Source: Ricinus communis
Taxonomy: Eukaryota > Streptophyta > Magnoliopsida > Malpighiales > Euphorbiaceae
Reading direction: 5' to 3'
DNA: 64,000 nt
NCBI RefSeq assembly: GCF_019578655.1
Contig: NC_063265.1
Coordinates: 21,500,285 to 21,564,284, forward strand
The notes below the pieces were generated by a model. The model was not told the origin of the DNA, ran no database searches, and was given only the letters and a program-made list of their open reading frames with translations. Positions 43,486 through 57,294 of the stretch are shown one piece after another. The position numbers and the translations under genes were made by a program. Within the stretch, counting starts at the first letter, position 1, and every line of letters begins with the position of its first letter.

Positions 43486-46400
43486 AAACCCTAAACTGTA
43501 AGTCCTTTTACCTTCGTATGTTTTGCATTAAGCCCTTGTATTTTTTTTTTTTTTTCTTTCATTAATGGCTTATTTTAGGGCAGTAATAGACATTGTATTA
43601 AAATAAAGGTTCAACGTAACACAAATAGAAGTATAGAGATCAATAAAATAGATTGTGAATTTTCTCTTAGATAAATCTAGGTTCTAGTGTTATAATTTTT
43701 CACCCATAACTTTTGCTCTTCAAGAAATGAGGTTCTTTTTAATAGTGTCCACATCTTCTCTATGGAATTTAAGTGAAGGACTTGTTTTCTCACATTCCAT
43801 CCCTTTAAAGAGTTTATGTGGAACCCATAAAGTAAGAAAGCCTTCTTTTTTTCTTTCCCTCGTTTTTCTCTTTCTTTCTAACGTTAAGATTCAAATGGGT
43901 TTACGTTATTTATCATGGATTCTGCCGCATATAGTTATCCATCAAACTCTTATTTTTACTGTCAAAATTAGTATGGTTGTTTTATCTTTGATTTGTGCTA
44001 GTTTCTGTAATTTTAATCTCATGAAATTTCTTCTTCATTTTCTTGATATCTCAAGTTCATGAAAGAAAAAAAATAAAAAATAAATGGACAAAATAGAGTA
44101 AATATTACAAAAGAAGATGCATATGAATATAGTTTAATCATAACGAGGACGATCATGATTTTAGCTACAAAGAAAGAGCACTTAAGGTACTTGAGTTGCT
44201 TTGAAGAAACTTCGAGAACACGAATCTAATTAGGGTAATGAAAACCCTACAAGAAAATGAAATTAACCCTATAAATTATATAGTAACCTATTTCGTATGC
44301 TGTTTTAAGGCAGCCTTAATTAAGACCTGGCTCTTTCAAGTTTCAAGTGCCTATAAGAACATGTAAAAAAGCATGCCTTACTTTCTAAGAGTTGAGCCAA
44401 TGAGAGCTCTGAATGATTGTGCAAGGCTTCATTTCTAGTTTGTTACTATCAAAGGAAGAGTAGGAATCTCATATGCTGTCGATTTTATTATTTTGATTAT
44501 AAATAATAATATAAAATAAAATTATAAATAAAATTTAATAAATTTTTTATATATTATATTTTAAAAATAATAATATGTTAAATATTTTTAAATACTTTTC
44601 TTAAAATATTTTAACATTTTAGATTTTATTAAGGCAATAATATAAAAATTATTTTAAAAATAGTTATTAATTTATTTTTAATATTATACTATATATTTAA
44701 TTGATATTGTTATTTTTAAGATTATAAATTATTATATAGAAAAATTAACTTACTAATTAATATAATATTTAAAATATTATTTTTTATAATTAGAATTATT
44801 TTCTAAATAGAAAATTAATTAATTAGTTAATTTAATATTAAAAATATAATTAGAATGCTATTAGCTAGGATGAGAGTCTATATATATATATTAAATTTTG
44901 AGACTGAAAATTTTGTTGACATGTATGACTATTTTGAGAATATTTTCTATATGTACTTATTTTTTATCCATATAATTTAAGCTCATATGTAATCATGATT
45001 TTTCTATTAGTTTAATAATCTAATTAAAAAATAATTTTTATTCTAAAATAATATTTTAATTATATTCTTAATATTGTAGTAAATAATAAAATAGTTTTGT
45101 AATTAATGCAAAATTATAATTTTAAAGAATAATATTTTTAATAATATTTTTAATATTATATTAACTAATAAGTTAGTTTCCAATATATAATTATATCTAA
45201 TTTCAAAAATAGTAATTACAAATATATTTACAACATTAATTTATATAATAATAAAATTAATAAATAATATTTTTAAAATAATTTTATATTATTGGACTAA
45301 TAAATTTAAATGTTAATTTTTAAAAAGAAACTAAAATTGTTTTATTTATTATTAATGTTTAAAATATTAATATATTGAAACTTCTATTAAGTTTTATCTA
45401 TAAAAGAATTTAATTTATATTATTTTTATAATTAAAATAATAATAATGATTGTAACACGGATAAATAAATAATTATTATTTAATTAGAAATATAATTTAT
45501 TAACTAATAAATAATAAAAAAAGTCATAAAATTATACATAAATTCAAATTTAATATACACAATGAAAATAAAATTCTCAATATAGTGAATATGTTAAAAA
45601 AATTTACATTTCAAAATTTAATAAATACATTTAAAAAGTTTCTTTCAAACCAACGCCAAGATATACATAGTACTATATTAGATATATGAAAATATGGGTT
45701 AACTAGTAAAACTTAGGATTTGAAAAGTGATAATATTTAATGTAAGGATTGATAATTAGCAGATTGTCTCATTGAACTCTAGTTTTCTTTTTCTTTTTTT
45801 TTTTAATTTCATATTAGATACTAGAGTTCAATCGATTCCCACTAACATTTTGTTCAATTTAATATGAGTTTATTTTAGGCCTATTTTGTTCGGTTGACCA
45901 GTGCAACTGGTAGCTGGTGGCTGATAAATTAAATTATTTGATAAAATTTTATTAGCAGTTGCTGTTAGTATGTTAAATGACCACTGAGAGTATAATTTAT
46001 AGTTAAATATATTTTATTTTATTATATTATATTTAATAATGTAAATTAATAAAAATAACTTAGAATAATTAAAAAATTTATAATTGATTTTCTTTAGCTT
46101 AATTTTAGTGTAAATTAGTAATTTTTATAATAGGTGTTAATTTTTAAATATTTCTGTTTTAGTCTAAAAATAATTAGTTTGTGTAAAATAATTTTACTTT
46201 ATAATAGGTTATTCTTTAAATATTTCTATTTTAATTTAAAAATATTTAGTTTGTATAAGTTTTTTTATAATGGATTAGTTTCTAAATATTTTTGTTTTTT
46301 TAAATAATTAATTTTCTAAACTTGTGATATTTTAAATAGGTTATTCTTTTTAACTTTGTAGACTTTTTTATATGAATTCACTTCATCTACACCATACGAT

Positions 46401-46794
46401 TCTATATCAAGGCATGTCCATGCTTTAATACCGCAGGTCTTTTATCCTTAATAGTTTCAGATTAATTATTAAATTTAAATCTATTTTATTTCAATCATTT
46501 AAATTTAATTTTATTATGATATAATAATTTCGACCAATAAAAAGTTCGATACACTACAAAATTAATCAATGAGAAATAAATGATTAGAGAAGAAACATGT
46601 GAAATGTCAATCACTCATAAATAAAGTGATTAAATTATAACAAAAATTAAAATTAAATTATTGGAGTGAAATAAATAAAAACTTAATTAATAAATTGAAA
46701 TTAAATGCAAATCTAAATGACTAATAGTGTAACTAACTCCTACTTAGCTTACCAATTCATACATTTCATGTAAAAACTCAAAAAAATTCTATTT
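43486..46794. other. Long AT-rich spacer, no gene seen
   Basis: Very AT-rich, especially 44480-46350. The 111-codon plus-strand stretch at 43727-44062 is hydrophobic, has no family motif and is not supported as a gene. A 12-bp inverted pair (attgaactctag / ctagagttcaat) lies at about 45773 and 45822. 45885-45985 ('tgttcggttgaccagtgcaactggtagctggtggctg') looks like MITE terminal text. Confidence 0.4.
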
Positions 46795-47010
46795 TGATGA
46801 TATTGGATATCTATCTTTATGCCTATGGATAGATTTTCTTATGTAAATAAAACTCTATTTCTATAACCTTCCACACCTATAAATAAATGTTACAATTAAT
46901 GGAATTGTGCATACATTCATTTTTTTCTACTCTCTCTTTATTTTTCTTGTTGTTATATATTTTATTATACATTATTAACACGATTACTTAAAACAATATC
47001 AATAACCAAG
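46795..47010 (+). repeat. 5' LTR (partial) of a decayed copia element
   Basis: 'tgatgatattggatatctatctttatg ... cacctataaataaatgttac ... attaacacgattac' has a TATA box and the LTR end and leader text of a common plant copia family. It is related to the start of the 3' LTR at 51998. Confidence 0.5.
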
Positions 47011-47934
47011 GTAAAATTGATACTTTTATTTCTTTTATATACCATGAATTTTTACATAAAATAATTTATATATTATATATATTTTGAAAAGATTTTGGAT
47101 CTTATTTTAAACATATATTATTTATTTTGCTTTTATGGTACTGTATTTAAATTTTCTATTTCTATGGATTTCTTGCACTTTATTTTACATAATGGGCTTA
47201 TAGTCAACCTATTAATACTTAGTCTTAATTTATTATTTTTATATACATATTATGAATTTTCTTTTCCTCCACTCACCGTTTTGAATACAAGTTATAGATG
47301 TTTATCTTGGATGTATAAGATCCCATCTTTAGTCTTATTTTTTAAAATTTAAAATATACTTATTACTTTTAATTTGAATGTGCACCGCCATTTGTTTTTA
47401 TTTATTGTCTTGGGATATTACTGTTTTAATTCTTTTATTTTTTCCAAATTAATAATAGTATTTTATGTTATGTTCCATTTTAATTTTGTGTACATCTTCA
47501 TAGGACTTTTTTTCTTTCTTTTCGTTATCAATATAGTTTTATTTTTAATGAAATTGCCTTTTATATTATGACCATGCATAGTATAATTTTATTAAATTGT
47601 ATAAATATATTATTTATTAATTAATGTTAATTAATTTCTAGATTCTAAAAAATTAATATTTTATGTAATTTCCAAAGACTGTATAATAAATTTTAGTTTT
47701 AATGAACTAGTATTAGTTTTAGTTCTTGAAGAACTAAATTAAATTAAGATATAAATTTCTGAAGAATTTTGGCTTTAAGTTTCTAGAGCACTAAGTATCT
47801 TGATTCTAGTACCTCAATTTATTAAAAAATTAATATTTTTATATTTTTGAAGAACTAAATATATTAGTCTCTAAGAGATTGATACTATTTAACATGTTAT
47901 TTATTTTTGTATAGAAAATATAAAATTTGACAAT
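47011..47934. other. Leader of the decayed copia element
   Basis: AT-rich untranslated leader. It repeats phrases such as 'gaagaactaaat' and 'ttagtttta', and has no coding content. The open stretches at 47095-47352 and 47374-47571 are low-complexity. Confidence 0.4.
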
Positions 47935-48760
47935 TCGAATTTGTGGCACTTAATATCACGGGCAAGAATTATTTTTCATGGATACTAGCTATCCAGATAC
48001 ATCTGGATGCTATGGGTTTTGGAAACACAATCAAAAATAGAAATCAAGATCTCTATAAAATCGTACGAAGACGATGATTTTTCTTCGTCGTTATCTCTAT
48101 GAATGACCGAAACTTGAATATTTGGTAGTTAAAGATCCATTAGTTCTTTGAAAAAATTTGAAGGAAATATATGACCATCATGAATTGGTCATCCTTCTAA
48201 AAGCTCGTTTTGAATGGATGTGTTAATGATTGTAAGACTTTAAAATTATAAGTGAATATAATTCTTTAGTTTTAAAAATTAGTTTTATATTAAAATTATG
48301 TAAAAAAAAAATATTACTGACCATGATATGTTAGAGAAGACGTTTACTACTTATTTTGAATATGCTCCTGCAACAGCAATATCGAGAAAAGGGTTTTAAT
48401 AACATTAAGAAATATTATTGAAAAATTATGAAACTCATCCAACTGGTTCTGCTTAATTCCTTGAATGAATGAGACAACATAAAACAATGTTGGGCATGGA
48501 CGAGAAAAAGAATAAAAGAATAATCGTGGTCTAAGATGTGGTTGAGGCTATGAGCAAAATTATAATAACAACAATCGTGGTATTAGAAATATAATACACC
48601 TTTCCTCTAAAAGTGGAAGAATCCGTGAAGAGAACAATGGAGCAAAGAAAAATTTAGAAAATAAATACTTTCAATGTGGTATGAAAGGGCAATGATCTCG
48701 TACTTGTCATACACCAGAGTACGTTACTGATTTATATCAATAGTCCTTGAAAAAGAAAAG
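47935..48760 (+). pseudogene. Decayed copia gag
   Basis: Fragments in shifting frames: FEFVALNITGKNYFSWIL, HLDAMGFGNTIKNRNQD, YMTIMNW, then GYEQNYNNNNRG and a zinc-knuckle relic YFQCGMKGQ(stop)SRTCH. The first Cys has become Tyr and the His has been replaced. It has many stops. Confidence 0.75.
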
Positions 48761-49079
48761 AAAAAATATAGAAGCAAATTTGGTAGAAATAATGATGATT
48801 TTACTTACATTTAGATGTATTGAATTTCTTTAAAGATCCTCAAGAAAAAATTGATCATATGATCAGCAATGGCTATATAAATGTCTAAAATTATATGTTT
48901 CCTTTAACTCCTTAGTTTAATTTATATTTTTCTTTATTATTATTATTATTATTATTATTTAAAGACTAGTTTATAGTGTTAGTAATTTATTTACTTTTAA
49001 GTACTCTAGGATTGATTTTAATTCAATTATTATTTTGTTTCTTACAAATATGTTTTATTTTTATGAAGATATTATGGAT
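48761..49079. other. Degenerate gag-pol junction
   Basis: No motif was seen where the protease should be. An (ATT)n run lies at 48934-48959. Confidence 0.35.
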
Positions 49080-49735
49080 CCTACTCAATTATTAGTAAGA
49101 TTAAGAATAAATGATGCAGTTTATGTCTTGTAAATTGGAGAAATTACACGCTTTCTCCTCTAGCTTATATTACATATATATGTGTCCGATTGAAATAAAT
49201 GTGGTAGTAAACTAGAAGTTTACTGACCTAAATATTTTTCTTATTTGACATGATCGAATAGGTCGTCCTAGATTAACAATAATGTAAAGAATTATTGAAA
49301 GCTCATATGGTCATCTATTGAAGAACCATAAGATTCTTCAATCTAATGAATTTTCATGCTCGGCTTGCTCTCAAGAAAAGCTGATTATTAGGCCTTCACT
49401 GAGTAAAATTCAAAATGAATCACCTAGATTTATGAAACGTTGCACAAGGGGATATTTGTCTACCAATTCATCCACCATGTGGACCATTTAAATATTTTAT
49501 GGTGTTAATAGATGCTTTAACAAGATGGTCACATGTATATTTATTATCAACTCAGAATCTGGTATTTGCTAGAGTATTTGCTCAAATAATCTGATTAAGG
49601 TCACAATTTTTAGAATATGTTATTAAGATAATTCATCTTGATAATGCTGGTGAATTTATATCTAAGGCCTTTTATGATTATTATATGTCAATTGGAATAA
49701 CTATTGATTATTGATTCTTATTCAAAGCAATGTGA
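49080..49735 (+). pseudogene. Decayed copia integrase
   Basis: Pieces read FSCSACSQEKLIIRPS (the CC part of the zinc domain), VYQFIHHVDHLN, LIDALTRWSHVYLLSTQN and IIHLDNAGEFISKAFYDYYM, which carries the second catalytic Asp. The first Asp block is scrambled by a frameshift, and no Glu block was found. Confidence 0.78.
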
Positions 49736-51750
49736 ATTAAAAGTTTAAAGGATCATTCATTTGCAAAGTATAACAAATCAATTGCCATATACATTTTGTG
49801 ATCCAAAAAGAGTTACTAAATCTCATATACCAATTGAAATTGCTCCAATTAGAATTAATATCCCAATAGGAAAACATGTCAGTATTATAGCAAATGAGTC
49901 CATGACATGCTAGAGGTGTAGTAGGCCATCTGGTTCTAAGGATAAAAATCCAAGAAAGAAAAGGAAACAAAATAAACCAAGTAACAATTTCAAAATTGAT
50001 GTTCATGAAGAGCATATAATGGAAAACATAGATAATCAAATAATCCTAAATGAGATTCGAGTTCGTGAAGATGATGAAAACGACAAGATACAATCAATTA
50101 TGTCATTTCAGGTAAGAGATGGAACCGAAATAAAATTGTTATCGATAGTGTATTTGCATATGCAGTAGCAATTGAAATTGCAAAAAAAAGTAAGGACATT
50201 GAACCTAAGTTTGTTATTTAATGTAGACAAAGAAATGATTAGCCTAAATGAAAAGAAACAATCTAGGTAAACTCATTAGAAAAAGTTAAGTCTTTGGGCC
50301 CATTATTTTAACACTTGAAGATATTAAGTCAATATGCTACAAATGTGTAAAAGCAACAAGAAAAATAAAATTGTGAGATACAAAGCATGACTTGTAGCAC
50401 AAGAATTCTTGCAAAGACCTGACATTGATCATAAAAAAAATTAGTTGTGGGTGCAATTACATTTAGATTTTTAATTAGCTTGGTAAGTTTAGAAGGACTT
50501 CATATGCATCTTATGGATGTCGTTACGACTTATTTATATGGATCACTTAATAATAACATTTATATAAAAGTACCTGAAGGACTAAAAATGTCTGAAGGAT
50601 CTAGCTCAAAGCCTTAACAAATGTATCCAATTAAGCTACAAAAATTCTTGTATGGATTAAAATAATATGGACGAATGTGGTATAACCGCCTTAGTGAATG
50701 TCTTTTGAAGGAAGGATGTACCAATAATTCAATTTGTCCATGTGTTTAGAAAATAAATTATAGTTTTGCTATAATTGTTGTTTATCTTGATGATTTAAAC
50801 ATCATTGGGACTCCTAAAAACTTTACAGAAATAGTAACTTATTTAAAAAATAAATTTGAAATAAAAAACTTGAGATGAAAGAAATTTTGCCTTGACCTGT
50901 AGATCAAATTTTATTTGGAAGAGTTTTTATTCATCGAAAAACTTATACTGAAAAGATATTAAACGTTTTAATATGAATAAATCTCGTCCAATGAGTTTTT
51001 CCATGATTTTTAGATACCTGGATGTGAAAAGTGATCATTTTCGTCTTCAAGAAGATGGTGAAGAAATATTTAGTCTAGAAGTATCATATCTTAGTGTTAT
51101 TGGAGTATTTATGTATCTTGTTAATTGTACAAGACCTGATATAACATTTTCTGTGAGTTTGCTAGCAAGATATAGTTTTTCACCAACTTGAAGACATCGA
51201 AATTCTGTGAAATAAGTCCTCTGTTATTTACTTGGTACATCATATATGGGCTTGTTTTATCTACAAGACTCAAAGTTATAATTAATGAATATGCAAATGC
51301 TAGATATTTATCTGATCCACATAAATCTTGATCACAAATAGGTTACTTGTTTACATATGGTGGCACTGCTATATCTTGGCATTCTATTAAGCAAACTCTA
51401 ATCGCCACATCATCAACTCATGTTGAAATATTGATAATGCACGAGACTAGTAGATAATGAATATGGTTCAGATTTATGATCTTCTATTTGATAACGAAAG
51501 TCCAACAGTGCTATATGAAAATAATGCTGCTTGTATTGCACAACTCAAAAGATGATATATTAAAGGAGATGGGACCAAGTACTTTTTGCTAAAATTCTTT
51601 TTCACACATGAGCTTCAGAAGCAAGGAGTTTTAGATGCTCATCAAGTTCGATCTATTGATAATTCAACAGATTTGTTAACAAAAGCACTTCCTACAACAA
51701 CATTTGAGGAGTTAGTGAACAAAATTGGTATATATCCCGACTAAGATATC
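49736..51750 (+). pseudogene. Decayed copia reverse transcriptase / RNase H
   Basis: Numerous frame changes. Recognisable are DENDKIQ, RPDIDH, a clean 72-codon stretch (50973-51191) with SYLSVIGVFMYLVNCTRPDI and FSVSLLARYSFSPT, and RNase H remnants (ENNAACIAQ-like at about 51515-51540 and FVNKSTS-like at about 51665). The sequence ends with a purine stretch (gaggggatga) near 51774. Confidence 0.78.
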
Positions 51751-51997
51751 TTTGTTAGAAGTCAGGTTTTTATGAGGGGATGATTTTGAAGCATCGTAAT
51801 CTTTTCCCCTTAGCTTAGGTTTTATCCCATTGAGTTTTTCTAACAAGGTTCTTAACGAGACAATATTATGGTGCAAACTTCCACATAAATAATGCACTAT
51901 TTTTTTTCCTTCACTAAGATTTTCAACGTAGATTTTTTCTTAGTAAGATTTTAACAAGACATATTCATTATAATAGACATTCAAGAGAGTATTATGA

Positions 51998-52150
51998 TAA
52001 TATTAAAGTGTTTGAATTATATTAGATGTCTATCATTATATTTGTATATAGATATTTTTATATAAATGAACTCTATTGAAAATTAAATTGAAAATTAATT
52101 AATTAATATAAATATATAAAAATATAAATATAAATATAAATGTCTTGATG
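51998..52150 (+). repeat. 3' LTR start of the decayed copia element
   Basis: After 'gagagtat', tgataatattaaag...tgtctatcattatattt resembles the start of 46795. It is truncated or degraded after about 150 bp. Confidence 0.4.
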
Positions 52151-54059
52151 TGTTGGGTTACCAGAAGGAGACACACATGTATTATATTCACTTACCTGGT
52201 GCCTAGATTTTCCTTTTGAAGCTTTGGTAGCTTGGCATATCATGTCAGTGTCTCCATATTTTTTTCATGTAATGTCGTCTGGAGCGAAGGCAGGGGTCCA
52301 TAAATGAAAACAAATAAAAGGCAATCACTAGTTTATTTAAAAAAGAAAAAAATTTGTCTACAATATATTACTGAAATAACAAAAAGAAAAAAGAAAAAAG
52401 AAATCTGAAAGATAAGGGCGGCAATTGCTTGTTTTGTCTATAATATAAGATAGGGTTGGTCCTTGAATGGCATAAATTCGAATAGCTGAATGTTACTTAT
52501 GTATATCATTCGTGTAATACATTCGATGAATGTGTCATTCTTGTCACATAGACTATGTTTATAAAAAATTTAGTTAATTATTGGATGACTGTATATACAC
52601 AACTATTTTATGTGGGTTTGATATATTGACTTATTATCAAATAATTTTTATTTATATTAAATATATATATTTCGTGATAAATAATTAATATATATTTATT
52701 TAATTATTTAAATTTAATAAACATGTGTCATTCATGAATCGATTTAGTATAGATATCAAAATATATATATTTATTTTCAGTGTTTAAAGTGAAAAGGCAT
52801 TGCAAAGAAATGGTGTGGAATAATAATATAGACATCCCAATTGTAAAGGTATATTTGGCTAAACAAATCCAAATTTGTATGTGTGTGATGTCCTACCTGT
52901 TTTTTGGCTTTCTCTGCAAATATTTTGAATTTATAGGCACCAAAATGTGTCACTATCATAATTTCTAATATGATGCGCCTTCTATCAATCCAAGCCTATA
53001 ACACTTGCGCACAAGAATATTTATGGAGTTAATTATACCGAAATTTGTTATTATATAATGATTATTATGCATTTACTCACTTTTATAATCTTATAAAATA
53101 AAAGGGATAGTCAATAAAAATGATAATTATCGAGTGATTATTATTTTCTCCGGTATTAATAAATTGTTAATTATTATTATTCAGAGTGAATTACTATATA
53201 TGCAAGGAGCAAAAATGAATAAATTCTGAATTTTAATATACATATGTATCTTAAAACACTACTTTTAAAATGGTGATCAAATTCTTTTTTAAATTTTAAT
53301 ATTTATTCTGATTCAATTACTTATTGTAATTTTTTTGTTTATAATATTTTAAATTCTATCTTTATATAAATTTTATCTTTATACTACTATTACTATTATT
53401 TTTTTATTAAATTACTTTTAATTAGTAAAAGACTAAATCGATCAATTTTAATAATACTAATCATAAGATCTTTTTAATAAATTTATTTATTTACCTCTTT
53501 TAATACTTTTATATACATTATAATTATAATCCGATATTTTGCATCCTCAACTGGTAGGAGAAACGTGCATGCCCTACTTAATCAAGAGGATTAAGAGTGC
53601 TTAGCTCTTTCTTTATGTGTGTGATTTATCCTATTTGTCAATGTTCATTTGATGTTTCAATATTGTGGGTGTTATTGATAGCTTTCAGCCATATTCAATG
53701 ATGTACATTAATTGGTCAATATACTCAAGTATCATTCATGAACAAACCCTCCCTACATTTCTTCTTTATTTCTATTCTATAATTGCATTATTCATGAATA
53801 GATCTTGACGTCCTTATAAATATTATACAATGTACATTCTTCTCTCAAGACACTTTTCACATCACAAGGGACCACCACCAACCTCAAGCCAGGAAAACTC
53901 TAGAAAAGTAGGGAGAAATAGATGAAAAGTGATTACAAAAAGATATTGGCTTCAGGTTACAGGCTTCCTGCCTAAATAATATGGGGGCTTTAATCTAGAA
54001 GCGCTAGTCTTTTTATTAGTATATAATAATTGTTAGTATGGTTGTTATGGATTCTATAC
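52151..54059. other. AT-rich spacer
   Basis: No gene recognised. 53810-53930 has a promoter-like look (ttataaatattatac, then 'ttctctcaagacacttttcacatcacaagg'), but no ORF follows. Confidence 0.35.
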
Positions 54060-54172
54060 TTTTTTATTTAATTTTTTATTTTATAAGAAATTAATTTTAA
54101 GAGGTGAAAAAGAATCTCGAACTCGAGATCTCTATCTTCAAAAGTAAAAATTCTTACCAATTCAGCTAGACC
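54060..54172 (-). repeat. tRNA-derived SINE remnant
   Basis: On the minus strand from 54172: an A-box-like tagctgaattggtaaga, then 33 bp later a B-box-like gagttcgagattc (54113-54125). That is the pol III promoter spacing of a tRNA-derived SINE. The tail toward 54060 is A/T-rich. It is not a functional tRNA, because the acceptor stem does not close. Confidence 0.45.
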
Positions 54173-54617
54173 TGAATAAGTGAGAAGTGCTAATACAGTT
54201 TAATAAGAAGATGGTTACATTATTATTAATCAAAATTCAATTTTTGCTTTCCAAAAATTTATTATAAATATATACTAAATTAATATGAAGTATAATTATA
54301 AAAGTATAATTACAGAACAAAATTTTAAAAATAATATTGAAAAATAAATATTAAATACTTTATTTATGAATTTGATTCACCGATAAATGTAATTTCAATT
54401 TGAATAAAGATTTAGATTCAGTAATATATTTTTGATAATTAAAGAAAAACAAATATGCGGTGACTTTAAATTTGTCGAAATTATTAGTTCCATTTGACAT
54501 TTTGTTAGACAGTGAGTCAAACTGCAATATGGACGTAAATATGAAGTTTTATTGTTGTAAGCAAGTCGGCCACTCTCAGAGCTTTCATGTCTTGAATGAT
54601 CCTTTTATATAGAGTAA
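54173..54617. other. AT-rich spacer
   Basis: Nothing recognised. Confidence 0.4.
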
Positions 54618-55427
54618 ATTAGGCCAAAATATCAATTTGCCCCTTGAATTTGGAACCAATGAGCAATTAGAACAGATTTTAATTTTTAGTTAATTTATCT
54701 TGGTAAAAGTGATTAATTCAACTCAATCAAAGAATTTATTTAATATAAAAAGTTCAATTTGATCATTAAACTTCATACTAAATATCAAATTATATAAAAT
54801 TAACTTTTATTGAATTAAAGTAAAATTATTCAATTTTAATGTCACTTATTCATATCATTTTATAAAAATAATTAGATAATATTGCTAATTGAAGATTTTA
54901 AATTAGCTTTAACTAACAGTTGCATTTCTTTAAATTCTTGTTGGAGTTAGAATATATTACGATATTATTTTATATAAGTTTTAAATTTTAATGTGATATA
55001 TGACTCTGTTTTTTATTTTAAATATTTCTTTGATAATATTTATAAAAATTATATAAATAGTATTAAAATTAAAGAAAATATCTCAAATATCCTTTGAAAA
55101 AGTTAAATTAAATAAAACATAATATTATATGAGTTTGGTAATATTATTTTATTTGAGTTTTATAATTAAAAACTATTTAATTATTTTATTAGATAATAAA
55201 AATAAATTATGTTAAAATTAAATATTTTTATTCCAATTTAATAAAAAATTATTTTTATAAAATTTGACATTTATTATGAAGTTTAAGAATCAAAATCAAC
55301 TTTTTTTCAATGATTAAATTGACCATTTTCGTCAAATTACTAAATAAATTAGTCAGAAAATTAAAATATAGCCTAATTGTACATTGACTCCAAATTTAAG
55401 GGGCAAATAGACACTTTAACCAAGTAA
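54618..55427. mobile_element. Second long-TIR fold-back element
   Basis: The left arm 'aggccaaaatatcaatttgccccttgaatttggaaccaatgagcaatta' pairs with the reverse complement of 55370-55427 ('ttggttaaagtgtctatttgccccttaaatttggagtcaatgtacaatta'). Inner phrases ('cattaaacttcatactaaatatcaaatt' against 'cttaaacttcataataaatgtcaaatt') show the arms are several hundred bp long. No coding sequence. It is of the same general type as 10589-11692 but not the same sequence. Confidence 0.7.
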
Positions 55428-56037
55428 ATTATGTAATATATCTTTTCTCTTACTAAATTTTTTATCCGCTATTTTTATTTGTTACATTTTTTACTTTTTC
55501 TTTTTCACTTTTTTTTTTTTAAGTTTTCCCTCTTCTTTATCTTCTCTCTATTTTTTTATTCTTTTCTTCACTGACCACTATATTTCCAAGTTTTGTAAAA
55601 AACTACAAAACTTTTTTCAATAATATCCCATGTCACCCAACCGTGTTTCCATATTTTTAATAATGTTTAAAATCTTTTCTAAAGATTACTTTTTTTATCA
55701 CTTTATTTTTTTTTTGTCTCAACTTCTTTTCTTTATTTTCTAATCTCTTTTATTTTAATTCTCTTTTATAAGTAAAAAGATATAATGTCCTTTTAAAATT
55801 TTTTAATTTTTTGTGTAAGATTTATTTTTTTATTTTAATTCTTTTGTTGATTTTTATTTATTTTTTGTTTATCTTATTTTTTTTATGTGATTGAATAATT
55901 ATATTTTAATGTTTGGTTGATTTTTATTTATATAAAGAATTATTTTTAATTATTTTTAACTATTACTTATTAAAAAATATTAAGAATATTAGAGATTTGT
56001 TTTTTAGTTGAAAAATTATATTTCAATGCGTAGATTT
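55428..56037. other. AT- and T-rich spacer
   Basis: Poly-T rich, nothing recognised. The 5' LTR of the next element may begin here. Confidence 0.4.
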
Positions 56038-56987
56038 ACTTTATTTTATGCTTTGATTATAGTTTTTCTAAATATCTGTGTTAATTTATTAATTTACTAA
56101 TGTTGTTTTTAAGTGATTTTCATATAGAAATTTATATACTCATCATTTGAATATTGAGCCTTTTTTTCTAAATGAAAAATGCGACCACGAAAAAAGTGTG
56201 ACCTCAAAAAAGAGCAATTTTAGCATATAGAGTTTTGGATTAATTTTGCAACCACAAAACTCATATTTAATTATACCGTTAGAAATCACCAATGGTTATA
56301 TTTACAACTTGTACTAGCCGTTGCAGGAACTTCAAAAATCATAATCACGATTTTTTGAAGCTCAGTCGCAATGTTTGGTCTGTCAGTGCAATTAATGCGC
56401 TATATAAAGTAAAGCAAAAAGAGATGGCTTGAGGTTTTAATATAACAACCATTTGGAGTTTAAAGGGTATAAATATCCCCCCCTCCAAAAGTCATTTATG
56501 GATGATGAAAAACCTCCATAAGTGTCAAACCTTTGCTTACTAATTTCATATCTTCTTGCAACTATTTTATCTTTATTTTGGTTGTTGTAAGCTTTGAGTG
56601 TGAGCTTTAAACCCTTGGAGGATTTGATTATGAGCCTTAAACACTTGAAAAAGATTTGAGAATTAGCTTAAGTAGGAAAAACTCTTTTTAGGTTTGGTGT
56701 GAGCCAAAACACTAAGTTTAGGGGTGAGGTTGGAAAGACTCCTAGAAAAAAGTTTGAGTGTGAAGTTGGAAACACTTGATTTTGATTTTACATCTGCAAA
56801 AGGATCTTTTTAGTGAAATACCCAATTGAAGATTGGAGAGTGGATGTAAGATTGGTTAATACTCGAACCACTATAAATTTTTGTATCTGTTTTTTTCTTT
56901 TTCCCTCCCTTTGCATAAATGTTTTAATTCACCATTCTTTCTACTTCACTAATTCAACCCCTCTTCTTGGTGTATCAAGGGCCAACA
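56038..56987 (+). repeat. 5' LTR of the deleted copia element
   Basis: It aligns with 60317-61309 through 'gttgtttttaagtgatttt', 'tatataaagtaaagcaaaaagagatggc', 'ggtataaatatcccc' (the TATA box), 'gagagtggatg' and the end 'ccaaca'. The first about 40-70 bp are poorly conserved, so the start is approximate. Confidence 0.75.
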
Positions 56988-57049
56988 AGTAGTATCATAA
57001 CTAGGACTTTCATCAAGCTTAAGTAGAATGAAGGGATACATTATCTAAG

Positions 57050-57294
57050 ACCTTATTTTGATGGGTCTGACTATGCCCATTGAAAAATAGAATGGAGATC
57101 TACTTAGATATTGATCTTATTGGGTGGGATAATGTGTTTAAGGAATGGAAGCCTCCAACTAAAGAAAAAGATGATATTCAAGTACCTCTTCCTAAAGAGG
57201 AATGGGTAGAGGTACATAGAAGAGCTAACATACAATACAAATTTAATCAAGTCAATGATAGCGTAAGAAGGCAAAGATAGAACATCAATGCGAT
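57050..57294 (+). pseudogene. Copia gag, N-terminal part
   Basis: The open stretch MKNRMEIYLDIDLIGWDNVF, PPTKEKDDIQVPLPKEEW and FNQVNDSVRRQR is typical of copia gag proteins. An insertion of LINE sequence follows. Confidence 0.8.

Noticed and set aside
43727..44062. 111-codon hydrophobic plus-strand ORF
   Set aside because: Low-complexity, no family signature, no nearby promoter or splice context.
54110..54172. Possible tRNA gene on the minus strand
   Set aside because: A- and B-box-like segments are present, but the acceptor and anticodon stems do not form; a SINE remnant fits better.
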